Source of the DNA: Diabrotica undecimpunctata
Taxonomy: Eukaryota > Arthropoda > Insecta > Coleoptera > Chrysomelidae
Direction: 5' to 3'
Assembly: GCF_040954645.1 (NCBI RefSeq)
Contig: NC_092807.1
Location: 75,160,021-75,224,020 of the forward strand
DNA length: 64,000 nucleotides
Under the pieces are notes generated by a model, which was given only the letters and a program-made list of their open reading frames with translations, was not told the origin of the DNA and ran no database searches. Below, in pieces: positions 40,094 through 54,182 of this stretch. Within the stretch, counting starts at the first letter, position 1, and each line of letters opens with the position of its first letter. The position numbers and the translations under genes were made by a program.

Positions 40094-43080
40094 CAGCAAA
40101 TACAGACATCCAAGTGGAAATTTTTCTCACGAACCGTTAGATGTAGGAAAATTCTGAGTATGGCAGAAGAACGAGCGGCCAATTTTATGTTGGAAATGTG
40201 GTTTCGCTTGACTCTCTGACCAAAATTGACGCCAATATAGCCGATTAACGAAATTTGATAAAAATCCAAGGGTACCCCCTTGGAAAATTTTTTCCAAATT
40301 TTCCAAAAAAAAATTTTGTTTAATATTTTGGTACATGCACTTGGTCCAGCTTATTCCAAACATGTGGTTTTTTCTGATCCCTTACCCCCAGTTTTCCGGA
40401 AAAGAGGAAAAATCGGATTAAAAAATCTACAGTTTTTTCGATTTTTCGGAAAAACGGTGCATAATTTTTTGCCACATGTATGGATTTTTTTAATCAGCAA
40501 GTCACCCTTAATCGAAATAATTCAAATTTCAAACAAAATATACACTTTTATTTTTTCGAAATTTTCAGCGAATACATACATACAAGTGGAAATTTTTCTC
40601 ACGAACCGTTAGATGCAGAAAAATTTTAAGTATGGCAGAAGAACGAGCGGCCAATTTTATGTAGAAAATGTGTTTTCGCTTGACTCTTGGACCAAAATTG
40701 ACGCCAATATAGCCGATTAACGAAATTTGATAAAAATCAATGGTCTACAGTTTTTTCGACTTTCCGGCAAAACGGTTCATAATTTCTAGCCACATGTTAA
40801 TATATTTTTAAACAACAAGTCACCCTTAATCAAAATAATTCAAATTTTAAACAAAATATTCACTTTCAATTTTCACGAAATTTTCAGCAAATACAGACAT
40901 CCAAGTGGAAATTTTTCTCACGAACCGTTAGATGTAGGAAAATTCTGAGTATGGCAGAAGAACGAGCGGCCAATTTTATGTAGGAAATGTGTTTTCGCTT
41001 GACTCTCGGACCAAAATTGACGCCAATATAGCCGATTAACTAAATTTGATAAAAATCCAAGGGTACTCCCTTGGAAAAATTTTTCCAAATTTTCCAAAAA
41101 AAAAATTTTGTTTAATGTTTTGGTACATGCATTTGGTAAAGCTAATTCCAAACATGTGGTTTTTTTCTGATCCCTTACCCAGTTTGCCGGAAAAGAGGAA
41201 AAATCGGATTAAAAAATCTACAGTTTTTTCGATTTTCGGCAAAACGGTGCATAATTTTTTGCCACATGTATGGATTTTTTTAATCAGCAAGTCACCCTTA
41301 ATCGAAATAATTCAAATTTCAAACAAAATATACACTTTTATTTTTTCGAAATTTTCAGCGAATACATACATACAAGTGGAAATTTTTCTCACGAACCGTT
41401 AGATGTAGAAAAATTTTAAGTATGGCAGAAGAACGAGCGGCCAATTTTATGTAGAAAATGTGTTTTCGCTTGACTCTCGGACCAAAATTGACGCCAATAT
41501 AGCCGATTAACGAAATTTGATAAAAATCTAATGGTCTACAGTTTTTTCGACTTTCCGGCAAAACGGTTCATAATTTCTAGCCACATGTTAATATATTTTT
41601 AAACAGCAAGTCACCCTTAATCAAAGTAATTCAAATTTCAAACAAAATATTCACTTTTAATTTTCACGAAATTTTCAGCAATACAGACATCCAAGTGGAA
41701 ATTTTTCTCACGAACAGTTAGATGTAGGAAAATTCTGAGTATGGCAGAAGAACGAGCGGCCAATTTTATGTAGGAAATGTGTTTTTGCTTGACTCTCGGA
41801 CCAAAATTGACGCCAATATAGCCGATTAACGAAATTTGATAAAAATCCAATGGTCTACAGTTTTTTCGATTTTCCGGCAAAACGGTTTATAATTTCTAGC
41901 CACATGTTAATATATTTTTAAACAGCAAGTCACCCTTAATCAAAATAATTCAAATTTTAAACAAAATATTCACTTTTAATTTTCACGAAATTTTCAGCAA
42001 ATACAGACATCCAAGTGGAAATTTTCTCACGAACCGTTAGATGTAGGAAAATTCTGAGTATGGCAGAAGAACGAGCGGCAACTTTATGTAGGAAATGTGT
42101 TTTCGCTTGAACCTCGGACCAAAATTGACGCCAATATAGCCGATTAACTAAATTTGATAAAAATCCAAGGGTACCCCTTGGAAAAATTTTTCCAAATTTT
42201 CCAAAAAAAAAATTTTGTTTAATGTTTTGGTACATGCACTTGGTCCAGCTTATTCCAAACATGTGGTTTTTTCTGATCCCTTACCCCCAGTTTGCCGGAA
42301 AAGAGGAAAAATCGGATTAAAAAATCTACAGTTTTTTCGATTTTTCGGCAAAACGGTGCATAATTTTTAGCCACATGTATGGATTTTTTTAATCAGCAAG
42401 TCGCCTTAATCGAAATAATGCAAATTTCAAACAAACTATACACTTTTAATTTTTTCGAAATTTTCAGCGAATACATACATCCAAGTGGAAATTTTTCTCA
42501 CGAACCGTTAGATGTAGGAAAATTTTGAGTATGGCAGAAGAACGAGCGGCAATTTTATGTAGGAAATGTGTTTTCGCGTGACTTTCGGACCAAAATTGAC
42601 GCCAATATAGCCGATTAACGAAATTTGATAAAAATCCAACGGTCTACAGTTTTTTCGATTTTCCGGCAAAACGGTTCATAATTTCTAGCCACATGTTAAT
42701 ATATTTTTAAACAGCAAGTCACCCCTAATTAAAATAATTTAATAATTTTCACGAAATTTTCAGCAAATACAGACATCCAAGTGGAAATTTTTCTCACGAA
42801 CCGTTAGATGTAGGAAAATTCTAAGTATGGCAGAAGAACGAGCGGCCAATTTTATGTAGGAAATGTGTTTTCGCTTGACTCTCGGACCAAAATTGACGCC
42901 AATATAGCCGATTAACGAAATTTGATAAAAATCCAATGGTCTACAGTTTTTTCGATTTTCCGGCAAAACGGTTCATAATTTCTAGCCACATGTTAATATA
43001 TTTTTAAACAGCAAGTCACCCTTAATCAAAATAATTCAAATTTTAAACAAAATATTCACTTTTAATTTTCACGAAATTTT
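40094..43080 (+). repeat. Second HOR-D 8-mer: Lc S1 Lb' S1 S2 La S3 S4
   Basis: Starts are 40094, 40566, 40885, 41356, 41676, 41995, 42465 and 42761. It matches 29794-32809 including the private La marks caactttatg and gcttgaacctcgg. The S3 at 42465 is only 296 bp because about 24 bp is lost near 42741 in its AT-rich tail. Confidence 0.9.
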
Positions 43081-45460
43081 CAGCAAATACAGACATCCAA
43101 GTGGAAATTTTTCTCACGAACTGTTAGATGTAGGAAAATTCTGAGTATGGCAGAAGAACGAGCGGCCAATTTTGTGTAGGAAATGTATTTTCGCTTGACT
43201 CTCGGACCAAAATTGACGCCAATATAGCCGATTAACTAAATTTGATAAAAATCCAAGGGTACTCCCTTGGAAAAATTTTTCCAAATTTTCCAAAAAAAAA
43301 AATTTTGTTTAATGTTTTGGTACATGCACTTGGTAAAGCTAATTCCAAACATGTGGTTTTTTCTGATCCCTTACCCCCAGTTTGCCGGAAAAGAGGAAAA
43401 ATCGGATTAAAATATCTACAGTTTTTTCGATTTTTCGGCAAAACGGTGCATAATTTTTTGCGACATGTATGGATTTTTTTAATCAGCAAATCACCCTTAA
43501 ACGAAATAATTCAAATTTCAAACAAAATATTCACCTTTAATTTTCACGAAATTTTCAGCAAATACAGACATCCAAGTGGAAATTTTTCTCACTAACCGTT
43601 AGATGTAGGAAAATTCTGAGTATGGCAGAAGAACGAGCGGCCAATTTTATGTAGGAAATGTGGTTTCGCTTGACTCTCGGACCAAAATTGACGCCAATAT
43701 AGCCGATTAACGAAATTTGATAAAAATCCAAGGGTACCCCCTTGGAAAATTTTTTCCAAATTTTCCAAAAAAAATTTTGTTTAATATTTTGGTACATGCA
43801 CTTGGTCCAGCTTATTCCAAACATGTGGTTTTTTCTGATCCCTTACCCCCAGTTTTCCGGAAAAGAGGAAAAATCGGATTAAAAAATCTACAGTTTTTTC
43901 GATTTTTCGGAAAAACGGTGCATAATTTTTTGCCACATGTATGGATTTTTTTAATCAGCAAGTCACCCTTAATCGAAATAATTCAAATTTCAAACAAAAT
44001 ATACACTTTTATTTTTTCGAAATTTTCAGCGAATACATACATACAAGTGGAAATTTTTCTCACGAACCGTTAGATGTAGAAAAATTTTAAGTATGGCAGA
44101 AGAACGAGCGGCCAATTTTATGTAGAAAATGTGTTTTCGCTTGACTCTTGGACCAAAATTGACGCCAATATAGCCGATTAACGAAATTTGATAAAAATCC
44201 AATGGTCTACAGTTTTTTCGACTTTCCGGCAAAACGGTTCATAATTTCTAGCCACATGTTAATATATTTTTAAACAGCAAGTCACCCTTAATCAAAATAA
44301 TTCAAATTTTAAACAAAATATTCACTTTTAATTTTCACGAAATTTTCAGCAAATACAGACATCCAAGTGGAAATTTTTCTCACGAACCGTTAGATGTAGA
44401 AAAATTCTGAGTATGGCAGAAGAACGAGCGGCAATTTTATGTAGGAAATGTGTTTTCGCTTGACTCTCGGACCAAAATTGACGCCAATATAGCCGATTAA
44501 CTAAATTTGATAAAAATCCAAGGGTACCCCCTTGGAAAAATTTTTCCAAATTTTCCAAAAAAAAAAATTTTGTTTAATGTTTTGGTACATGCACTTGGTC
44601 CAGCTTATTCCAAACATGTGGTTTTTTCTGATCCCTTACCCCCAGTTTGCCGGAAAAGAGGAAAAATCGGATTAAAAAATCTACAGTTTTTTCGATTTTT
44701 CGGCAAAACGGTGCATAATTTTTAGCCACATGTATGGATTTTTTTAATCAGCAAGTCGCCCTTAATCGAAATAATGCAAATTTCAAACAAACTATACACT
44801 TTTAATTTTTTCGAAATTTTCAGCGAATACATACATCCAAGTGGAAATTTTTCTCACGAACCGTTAGATGTAGGAAAATTTTGAGTATGGCAGAAGAACG
44901 AGCGGCCAATTTTATGTAGGAAATGTGTTTTCGCTTGACTTTCGGACCAAAATTGACGCCAATATAGCCGATTAACGAAATTTGATAAAAATCCAACGGT
45001 CTACAGTTTTTTCGATTTTCCGGCAAAACGGTTCATAATTTCTAGCCACATGTTAATATATTTTTAAACAGCAAGTCACCCCTAATTAAAATAATTTAAA
45101 TTTCAAACAAAATATTCACTTTTAATTTTCACGAAATTTTCAGCAAATACAGACATCCAAGTGGAAATTTTTCTCACGAACCGTTAGATGTAGGAAAATT
45201 CTAAGTATGGCAGAAGAACGAGCGGCCAATTTTATGTAGGAAATGTGTTTTCGCTTGACTCTCGGACCAAAATTGACGCCAATATAGCCGATTAACGAAA
45301 TTTGATAAAAATCCAATGGTCTATAGTTTTTTCGATTTTCCGGCAAAACGGTTCATAATTTCTAGCCACATGTTAATATATTTTTAAACAGCAAGTCACC
45401 CTTAATCAAAATAATTCAAATTTTAAACAAAATATTCACTTTTAATTTTCACGAAATTTT
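43081..45460 (+). repeat. HOR-F copy: Lb Lc S1 La S3 S4 (2380 bp)
   Basis: Starts are 43081, 43556, 44027, 44347, 44821 and 45141. The Lb carries ttttgtgtaggaaatg and cagcaaatcaccc, two variants I see elsewhere only in the Lb at 61014. The next HOR-F copy begins directly at 45461. Confidence 0.9.
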
Positions 45461-47200
45461 CAGCAAATACAGACATCCAAGTGGAAATTTTTCTCACGAA
45501 CTGTTAGATGTAGGAAAATTCTGAGTATGGCAGAAGAACGAGCGGCCAATTTTATGTAGGAAATGTATTTTCGCTTGACTCTCGGACCAAAATTGACGCC
45601 AATATAGCCGATTAACTAAATTTGATAAAAATCCAAGGGTACTCCCTTGGAAAAATTTTTCCAAATTTTCCAAAAAAAAAATTTTGTTTAATGTTTTGGT
45701 ACATGCACTTGGTAAAGCTAATTCCAAACATGTGGTTTTTTCTGATCCCTTACCCCCAGTTTGCCGGAAAAGAGGAAAAATCGGATTAAAAAATCTACAG
45801 TTTTTTCGATTTTTCGGCAAAACGGTGCATAATTTTTTGCGACATGTATGGATTTTTTTAATCAGCAAGTCACCCTTAAACGAAATAATTCAAATTTCAA
45901 ACAAAATATTCACTTTTAATTTTCACGAAATTTTCAGCAAATACAGACATCCAAGTGGAAATTTTTCTCACTAACCGTTAGATGTAGGAAAATTCTGAGT
46001 ATGGCAGAAGAACGAGCGGCCAATTTTATGTAGGAAATGTGGTTTCGCTTGACTCTCGGACCAAAATTGACGCCAATATAGCCGATTAACGAAATTTGAT
46101 AAAAATCCAAGGGTACCCCCTTGGAAAATTTTTTCCAAATTTTCCAAAAAAAAATTTTGTTTAATATTTTGGTACATGCACTTGGTCCAGCTTATTCCAA
46201 ACATGTGGTTTTTTCTGATCCCTTACCCCCAGTTTTCCGGAAAAGAGGAAAAATCGGATTAAAAAATCTACAGTTTTTTCGATTTTTCGGAAAAACGGTG
46301 CATAATTTTTTGCCACATGTATGGATTTTTTTAATCAGCAAGTCACCCTTAATCGAAATAATTCAAATTTCAAACAAAATATACACTTTTATTTTTTCGA
46401 AATTTTCAGCGAATACATACATACAAGTGGAAATTTTTCTCACGAACCGTTAGATGTAGAAAAATTTTAAGTATGGCAGAAGAACGAGCGGCCAATTTTA
46501 TGTAGAAAATGTGTTTTCGCTTGACTCTTGGACCAAAATTGACGCCAATATAGCCGATTAACGAAATTTGATAAAAATCCAATGGTCTACAGTTTTTTCG
46601 ACTTTCCGGCAAAACGGTTCATAACTTCTAGCCACATGTTAATATATTTTTAAACAGCAAGTCACCCTTAATCAAAATAATTCAAATTTTAAACAAAATA
46701 TTCACTTTTAATTTTCACGAAATTTTCAGCAAATACAGACATCCAAGTGGAAATTTTTCTCATGAACCGTTAGATGTAGGAAAATTCTGAGTATGGCAGA
46801 AGAACGAGCGGCCAATTTTATGTAGGAAATGTGTTTTCGCTTGACTCTCGGACCAAAATTGACGCCAATATAGCCGATTAACTAAATTTGATAAAAATCC
46901 AAGGGTACTCCCTTGGAAAAATTTTTCCAAATTTTCCAAAAAAAAAAATTTTGTTTAATGTTTTGGTACATGCATTTGGTAAAGCTAATTCCAAACATGT
47001 GGTTTTTTCTGATCCCTTACCCCAGTTTGCCGGAAAAGAGGAAAAATCGGATTAAAAAATCTACAGTTTTTTCGATTTTTCGGCAAAACGGTGCATAATT
47101 TTTTGCCACATGTATGGATTTTTTTAATCAGCAAGTCACCCTTAAACGAAATAATTCAAATTTCAAACAAAATATTCACTTTTAATTTTCACGAAATTTT
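45461..47200 (+). repeat. Partial HOR-F copy ending in Lb'
   Basis: Starts are 45461 (Lb), 45935 (Lc), 46407 (S1) and 46727 (Lb'). The first three units follow HOR-F, then Lb' replaces La. The 46727 unit has gcatttggtaaag and ttaccccag of HOR-D Lb' but an Lb right half (cccttaaacgaaataatt), so it is a composite. Confidence 0.82.
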
Positions 47201-49900
47201 CAGCAAATACAGACATCCAAGTGGAAATTTTTCTCACTAACCGTTAGATGTAGGAAAATTCTGAGTATGGCAGAAGAACGAGCGGCCAATTTTATGTAGG
47301 AAATGTGGTTTCGCTTGACTCTCGGACCAAAATTGACGCCAATATATCCGATTAACGAAATTTGATAAAAATCCAGGGGTACCCCCCTTGGAAAATTTTT
47401 TCCAAATTTTCCAAAAAAAAATTTTGTTTAATATTTTGGTACATGCACTTGGTCCAGCTTATTCCAAACATGTGATTTTTTCTGATCCCTTATCCCCAGT
47501 TTGCCGGAAAAGAGGAAAAATCGGATTAAAAAATCTACAGTTTTTTCGATTTTTCGGCAAAACGGTGCATAATTTTTTGCCACATGTATGGATTTTTTTA
47601 ATCAGCAAGTCACCCTTAATCGAAATAATTCAAATTTCAAACAAAATATACACTTTTATTTTTTCGAAATTTTCAGCGAATACATACATACAAGTGGAAA
47701 TTTTTCTCACGAACCGTTAGATGTAGAAAAATTTTAAGTATGGCAGAAGAACGAGCGGCCAATTTTATGTAGAAAATGTGTTTTCGCTTGACTCTCGGAC
47801 CAAAATTGACGCCAATATAGCCGATTAACAAAATTTGATAAAAATCTAATGGTCTACAGTTTTTTCGACTTTCCGGCAAAACGGTTCATAATTTCTAGCC
47901 ACATGTTAATATATTTTTAAACAGCAAGTCACCCTTAATCAAAGTAATTCAAATTTCAAACAAAATATTCACTTTTAATTTTCACGAAATTTTCAGCAAA
48001 TACAGACATCCAAGTGGAAATTTTTCTCACGAACAGTTAGATGTAGGAAAATTCTGAGTATGGCAGAAGAACGAGCGGCCAATTTTATGTAGGAAATGTG
48101 ATTTTGCTTGACTCTCGGACCAAAATTGACGCCAATATAGCCGATTAACGAAATTTGATAAAAATCCAATGGTCTACAGTTTTTTCGATTTTCCGGCAAA
48201 ACGGTTTATAATTTCTAGCCACATGTTAATATATTTTTAAACAGCAAGTCACCCTTAATCAAAATAATTCAAATTTTAAACAAAATATTCACTTTTAATT
48301 TTCACGAAATTTTCAGCAAATACAGACATCCAAGTGGAAATTTTTCTCACGAACCGTTAGATGTAGGAAAATTCTGAGTATGGCAGAAGAACGAGCGGCA
48401 ATTTTATGTAGGAAATGTGTTTTCGCTTGACTCTCGGACCAAAATTGACGCCAATATAGCCGATTAACTAAATTTGATAAAAATCCAAGGGTACCCCCTT
48501 GGAAAAATTTTTCCAAATTTTCCAAAAAAAAAAATTTTGTTTAATGTTTTGGTACATGCACTTGGTCCAGCTTATTCCAAACATGTGGTTTTTTTCTGAT
48601 CCCTTACCCCCAGTTTGCCGGAAAAGAGGAAAAATCGGATTAAAAAATCTACAGTTTTTTCGATTTTTCGGCAAAACGGTGCATAATTTTTAGCCACATG
48701 TATGGATTTTTTTAATCAGCAAGTCACCCTTAATCGAAATAATTCAAATTTCAAACAAAATATACACTTTTATTTTTCGAAATTTTCAGCGAATACATAC
48801 ATACAAGTGGAAATTTTTCTCACGAACCGTTAGACGTAGAAAAATTTTAAGTATGGCAGAAGAACGAGCGGCCAATTTTATGTAGAAAATGTGTTTTCGC
48901 TTGACTCTCGGACCAAAATTGACGCCAATATAGCCGATTAACGAAATTTGATAAAAATCCAATGGTCTACACTTTTTTCGACTTTCCGGCAAAACGGTTC
49001 ATAATTTCTAGCCACATGTTAATAGATTTTTAAACAGCAAGTCACCCTTAATCAAAGTAATTCAAATTTCAAACAAAATATTCACTTTTAATTTTCACGA
49101 AATTTTCAGCAAATACAGACATCCAAGTGGAAATTTTTCTCACGAACAGTTAGATGTAGGAAAATTCTGAGTATGGTAGAAGAACGAGCGGCCAATTTTA
49201 TGTAGGAAATGTGTTTTTGCTTGACTCTCGGACCAAAATTGACGCCAATATAGCCGATTAACGAAATTTGATAAAAATCCAATGGTCTACAGTTTTTTCG
49301 ATTTTCCGGCAAAACGGTTCATAATTTCTAGCCACATGTTAATATATTTTTAAACAGCAAGTCACCCTTAATCAAAATAATTCAAATTTTAAACAAAATA
49401 TTCACTTTTAATTTTCACGAAATTTTCAGCAAATACAGACATCCAAGTGGAAATTTTTCTCACGGACCGTTAGATTTAGGAAAATTCTGAGTATGGCAGA
49501 AGAACGAGCGGCAATTTTATGTAGGAAATGTGTTTTCGCTTGACTCTCGGACCAAAATTGACGCCAATATAGCCGATTAACTAAATTTGATAAAAAACCA
49601 AGGGTACCCCCTTGGAAAATTTTTTCCAAATTTTCCAAAAAAAAAAATTTTGTTTAATGTTTTGGTACATGCACTTGGTCCAGCTTATTCCAAACATGTG
49701 GTTTTTTCTGATCCCTTACCCCCAGTTTGCCGGAAAAGAGGAAAAATCGGATTAAAAAATCTACAGTTTTTTCGATTTTTCGGCAAAACGGTGCATAATT
49801 TTTAGCCACATGTATGGATTTTTTTAATCAGCAAGTCGCCCTTAATCGAAATAATTCAAATTTCAAACAAAATATACACTTTTAATTTTTTCGAAATTTT
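47201..49900 (+). repeat. HOR-E copy 1: Lc S1 S2 La S1 S2 La (2700 bp)
   Basis: Starts are 47201, 47674, 47994, 48314, 48787, 49107 and 49427. Markers shared with copy 2 are aatatatccg, acatgtgattttttc and ttatccccag in Lc, attaacaaaattt with tctaatgg in S1, gtgattttgc in S2, and gttagacgtag, ctacactttttt and taatagattttt in the second S1. Confidence 0.9.
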
Positions 49901-51486
49901 CAGCGAATACATACATCCAAGTGGAAATTTTTCTCACGAACCGTTAGATGTAGGAAAATTTTGAGTATGGCAGAAGAACGAGCGGCCAATTTTATGTAGG
50001 AAATGTGGTTTCGCTTGACTCTCGGACCAAAATTGACGCCAATATATCCGATTAACGAAATTTAATAAAAATCCAAGGGTACCCCCCTTGGAAAATTTTT
50101 TCCAAATTTTCCAAAAAAAATTTTGTTTAATATTTTGGTACATGCACTTGGTCCAGCTTATTCCAAACATGTGGTTTTTTCCGATCCCTTACCCCCAGTT
50201 TGCCGGAAAAGAGGAAAAATCGGATTAAAAAATCTACAGTTTTTTCGATTTTTCGGCAAAACGGTGCATAATTTTTTGCCACATGTATGGATTTTTTTAA
50301 TCAGCAAGTCACCCTTAATCGAAATAATTCAAATTTCAAACAAAATATACACTTTTATTTTTTCGAAATTTTCAGCGAATACATACATACAAGTGGAAAT
50401 TTTTCTCACGAACCGTTAGACGTAGAAAAATTTTAAGTATGGCAGAAGAACGAGCGGCCAATTTTATGTAGAAAATGTGTTTTCGCTTGACTCTCGGACC
50501 AAAATTGACGCCAATATAGCCGATTAACGAAATTTGATAAAAATCCAATGGTCTACACTTTTTTCGACTTTCCGGCAAAACGGTTCATAATTTCTAGCCA
50601 CATGTTAATAGATTTTTAAACAGCAAGTCACCCTTAATCAAAGTAATTCAAATTTCAAACAAAATATTCACTTTTAATTTTCACGAAATTTTCAGCAAAT
50701 ACAGACATCCAAGTGGAAATTTTTCTCACGAACAGTTAGATGTAGGAAAATTCTGAGTATGGCAGAAGAACGAGCGGCCAATTTTATGTAGGAAATGTGT
50801 TTTTGCTTGACTCTCGGACCAAAATTGACGCCAATATAGCCGATTAACGAAATTTGATAAAAATCCAATGGTCTAGAGTTTTTTCGATTTTCCGGCAAAA
50901 CGGTTCATAATTTCTAGCCACATGTTAATATATTTTTAAACAGCAAGTCACCCTTAATCAAAATAATTCAAATTTTAAACAAAATATTCACTTTTAATTT
51001 TCACGAAATTTTCAGCAAATACAGACATCCAAGTGGAAATTTTTCTCACGGACCGTTAGATGTAGGAAAATTCTGAGTATGGCAGAAGAACGAGCGGCAA
51101 TTTTATGTAGGAAATGTGTTTTCGCTTGACTCTCGGACCAAAATTGACGCCAATATAGCCGATTAACTAAATTTGATAAAAATCCAAGGGTACCCCCTTG
51201 GAAAAATTTTTCCAAATTTTCCAAAAAAAAAAATTTTGTTTAATGTTTTGGTACATGCACTTGGTCCAGCTTATTCCAAACATGTGGTTTTTTCTGATCC
51301 CTTACCCCCAGTTTGCCGGAAAAGAGGAAAAATCGGATTAAAAAATCTACAGTTTTTTCGATTTTTCGGCAAAACGGTGCATAATTTTTTGCCACATGTA
51401 TGGATTTTTTTAATCAGCAAGTCACCCTTAAACGAAATAATTCAAATTTCAAACAAAATATTCACTTTTAATTTTCACGAAATTTT
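49901..51486 (+). repeat. 4-mer between HOR-E copies: Lc S1 S2 La/Lb (1586 bp)
   Basis: Starts are 49901, 50373, 50693 and 51013. With its neighbours it forms an S1 S2 La Lc unit of 1586 bp (48787 to 50373). The S1 at 50373 carries gttagacgtag and ctacactttttt, as at 48787 and 53071. The 51013 unit has an La left part (gcggcaattt) and an Lb right part (cccttaaacgaaataatt), marking an exchange point. The 49901 Lc has gaaatttaataaaaat, shared with the Lc at 57996. Confidence 0.85.
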
Positions 51487-54182
51487 CAGCAAATACAGAC
51501 ATCCAAGTGGAAATTTTTTCTCACTAACCGTTAGATGTAGGAAAATTCTAAGTATGGCAGAAGAACGAGCGGCCAATTTTATGTAGGAAATGTGGTTTCG
51601 CTTGACTCTCGGACCAAAATTGACGCCAATATATCCGATTAACGAAATTTGATAAAAATCCAAGGGTACCCCCTTGGAAAATTTTTTCCAAATTTTCCAA
51701 AAAAAAATTTTGTTTAATATTTTGGTACATGCACTTGGTCCAGCTTATTCCAAACATGTGATTTTTTCTGATCCCTTATCCCCAGTTTGCCGGAAAAGAG
51801 GAAAAATCGGATTAAAAAATCTACAGTTTTTTCGATTTTTTCGGCAAAACGGTGCATAATTTTTTGCCACATGTATGGATTTTTTTAATCAGCAAGTCAC
51901 CCTTAATCGAAATAATTCAAATTTCAAACAAAATATACACTTTTATTTTTTCGAAATTTTCAGCGAATACATACATACAAGTGGAAATTTTTCTCACGAA
52001 CCGTTAGATGTAGAAAAATTTTAAGTATGGCAGAAGAACGAGCGGCCAATTTTATGTAGAAAATGTGTTTTCGCTTGACTCTCGGACCAAAATTGACGCC
52101 AATATAGCCGATTAACAAAATTTGATAAAAATCTAATGGTCTACAGTTTTTTCGACTTTCCGGCAAAACGGTTCATAATTTCTAGCCACATGTTAATATA
52201 TTTTTAAACAGCAAGTCACCCTTAATCAAAGTAATTCAAATTTCAAACAAAATATTCACTTTTAATTTTCACGAAATTTTCAGCAAATACAGACATCCAA
52301 GTGGAAATTTTTCTCACGAACAGTTAGATGTAGGAAAATTCTGAGTATGGCAGAAGAACGAGCGGCCAATTTTATGTAGGAAATGTGATTTTGCTTGACT
52401 CTCGGACCAAATTGACGCCAATATAGCCGATTAACGAAATTTGATAAAAATCCAATGGTCTACAGTTTTTTCGACTTTCCGGCAAAACGGTTCATAATTT
52501 CTAGCACATGTTAATATATTTTTAAACAGCAAGTCACCCTTAATCAAAATAATTCAAATTTTAAACAAAATATTCACTTTTAATTTTCACGAAATTTTCA
52601 GCAAATACAGACATCCAAGTGGAAATTTTTCTCACGAACCGTTAGATGTAGGAAAATTCTGAGTATGGCAGAAGAACGAGCGGCAATTTTATGTAGGAAA
52701 TGTGTTTTCGCTTGACTCTCGGACCAAAATTGACGCCAATATAGCCGATTAACTAAATTTGATAAAAATCCAAGGGTACCCCCTTGGAAAAATTTTTCCA
52801 AATTTTCCAAAAAAAAAATTTTGTTTAATGTTTTGGTACATGCACTTGGTCCAGCTTATTCCAAACATGTGGTTTTTTCTGATCCCTTACCCCCAGTTTG
52901 CCGGAAAAGAGGAAAAATCGGATTAAAAAATCTACAGTTTTTTCGATTTTTCGGCAAAACGGTGCATAATTTTTAGCCACATGTATGGATTTTTTTAATC
53001 AGCAAGTCACCCTTAATCGAAATAATTCAAATTTCAAACAAAATATACACTTTTATTTTTTCGAAATTTTCAGCGAATACATACATACAAGTGGAAATTT
53101 TTCTCACGAACCGTTAGACGTAGAAAAATTTTAAGTATGGCAGAAGAACGAGCGGCCAATTTTATGTAGAAAATGTGTTTTCGCTTGACTCTCGGACCAA
53201 AATTGACGCCAATATAGCCGATTAACGAAATTTGATAAAAATCCAATGGTCTACACTTTTTTCGACTTTCCGGCAAAACGGTTCATAATTTCTAGCCACA
53301 TGTTAATAGATTTTTAAACAGCAAGTCACCCTTAATCAAAGTAATTCAAATTTCAAACAAAATATTCACTTTTAATTTTCACGAAATTTTCAGCAAATAC
53401 AGACATCCAAGTGGAAATTTTTCTCACGAACAGTTAGATGTAGGAAAATTCTGAGTATGGCAGAAGAACGAGCGGCCAATTTTATGTGGGAAATGTGTTT
53501 TTGCTTGACTCTCGGACCAAAATTGACGCCAATATAGCCGATTAACGAAATTTGATAAAAATCCAATGGTCTACAGTTTTTTCGATTTTCCGGCAAAACG
53601 GTTCATAATTTCTAGCCACATGTTAATATATTTTTAAACAGCAAGTCACCCTTAATCAAAATAATTCAAATTTTAAACAAAATATTCACTTTTAATTTTC
53701 ACGAAATTTTCAGCAAATACAGACATCCAAGTGGAAATTTTTCTCACGGACCGTTAGATGTAGGAAAATTCTGAGTATGGCAGAAGAACGAGCGGCAATT
53801 TTATGTAGGAAATGTGTTTTCGCTTGACTCTCGGACCAAAATTGACGCCAATATAGCCGATTAACTAAATTTGATAAAAAACCAAGGGTACCCCCTTGGA
53901 AAATTTTTTCCAAATTTTCCAAAAAAAAAAATTTTGTTTAATGTTTTGGTACATGCACTTGGTCCAGCTTATTCCAAACATGTGGTTTTTTCTGATCCCT
54001 TACCCCCAGTTTGCCGGAAAAGAGGAAAAATCGGATTAAAAAATCTACAGTTTTTTTGATTTTTCGGCAAAACGGTGCATAATTTTTAGCTACATGTATG
54101 GATTTTTTTAATCAGCAAGTCGCCCTTAATCGAAATAATTCAAATTTCAAACAAAATATACACTTTTATTTTTTCGAAATTT
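51487..54182 (+). repeat. HOR-E copy 2: Lc S1 S2 La S1 S2 La (2696 bp)
   Basis: Starts are 51487, 51961, 52281, 52599, 53071, 53391 and 53711, each 4284-4287 bp after its partner in copy 1. All HOR-E markers recur. The 52281 S2 ends with gactttccgg, unlike its partner, and has two 1-base losses. Confidence 0.9.

Noticed and set aside
51173..51586. Open reading frames of 60-137 codons on both strands, including a recurrent 68-codon minus-strand frame and this longest plus-strand one
   Set aside because: They recur once per satellite monomer, overlap each other on opposite strands, change frame with indels between copies, and neither 320 nor 473 bp preserves a reading frame across units. No domain or coding signature is visible.
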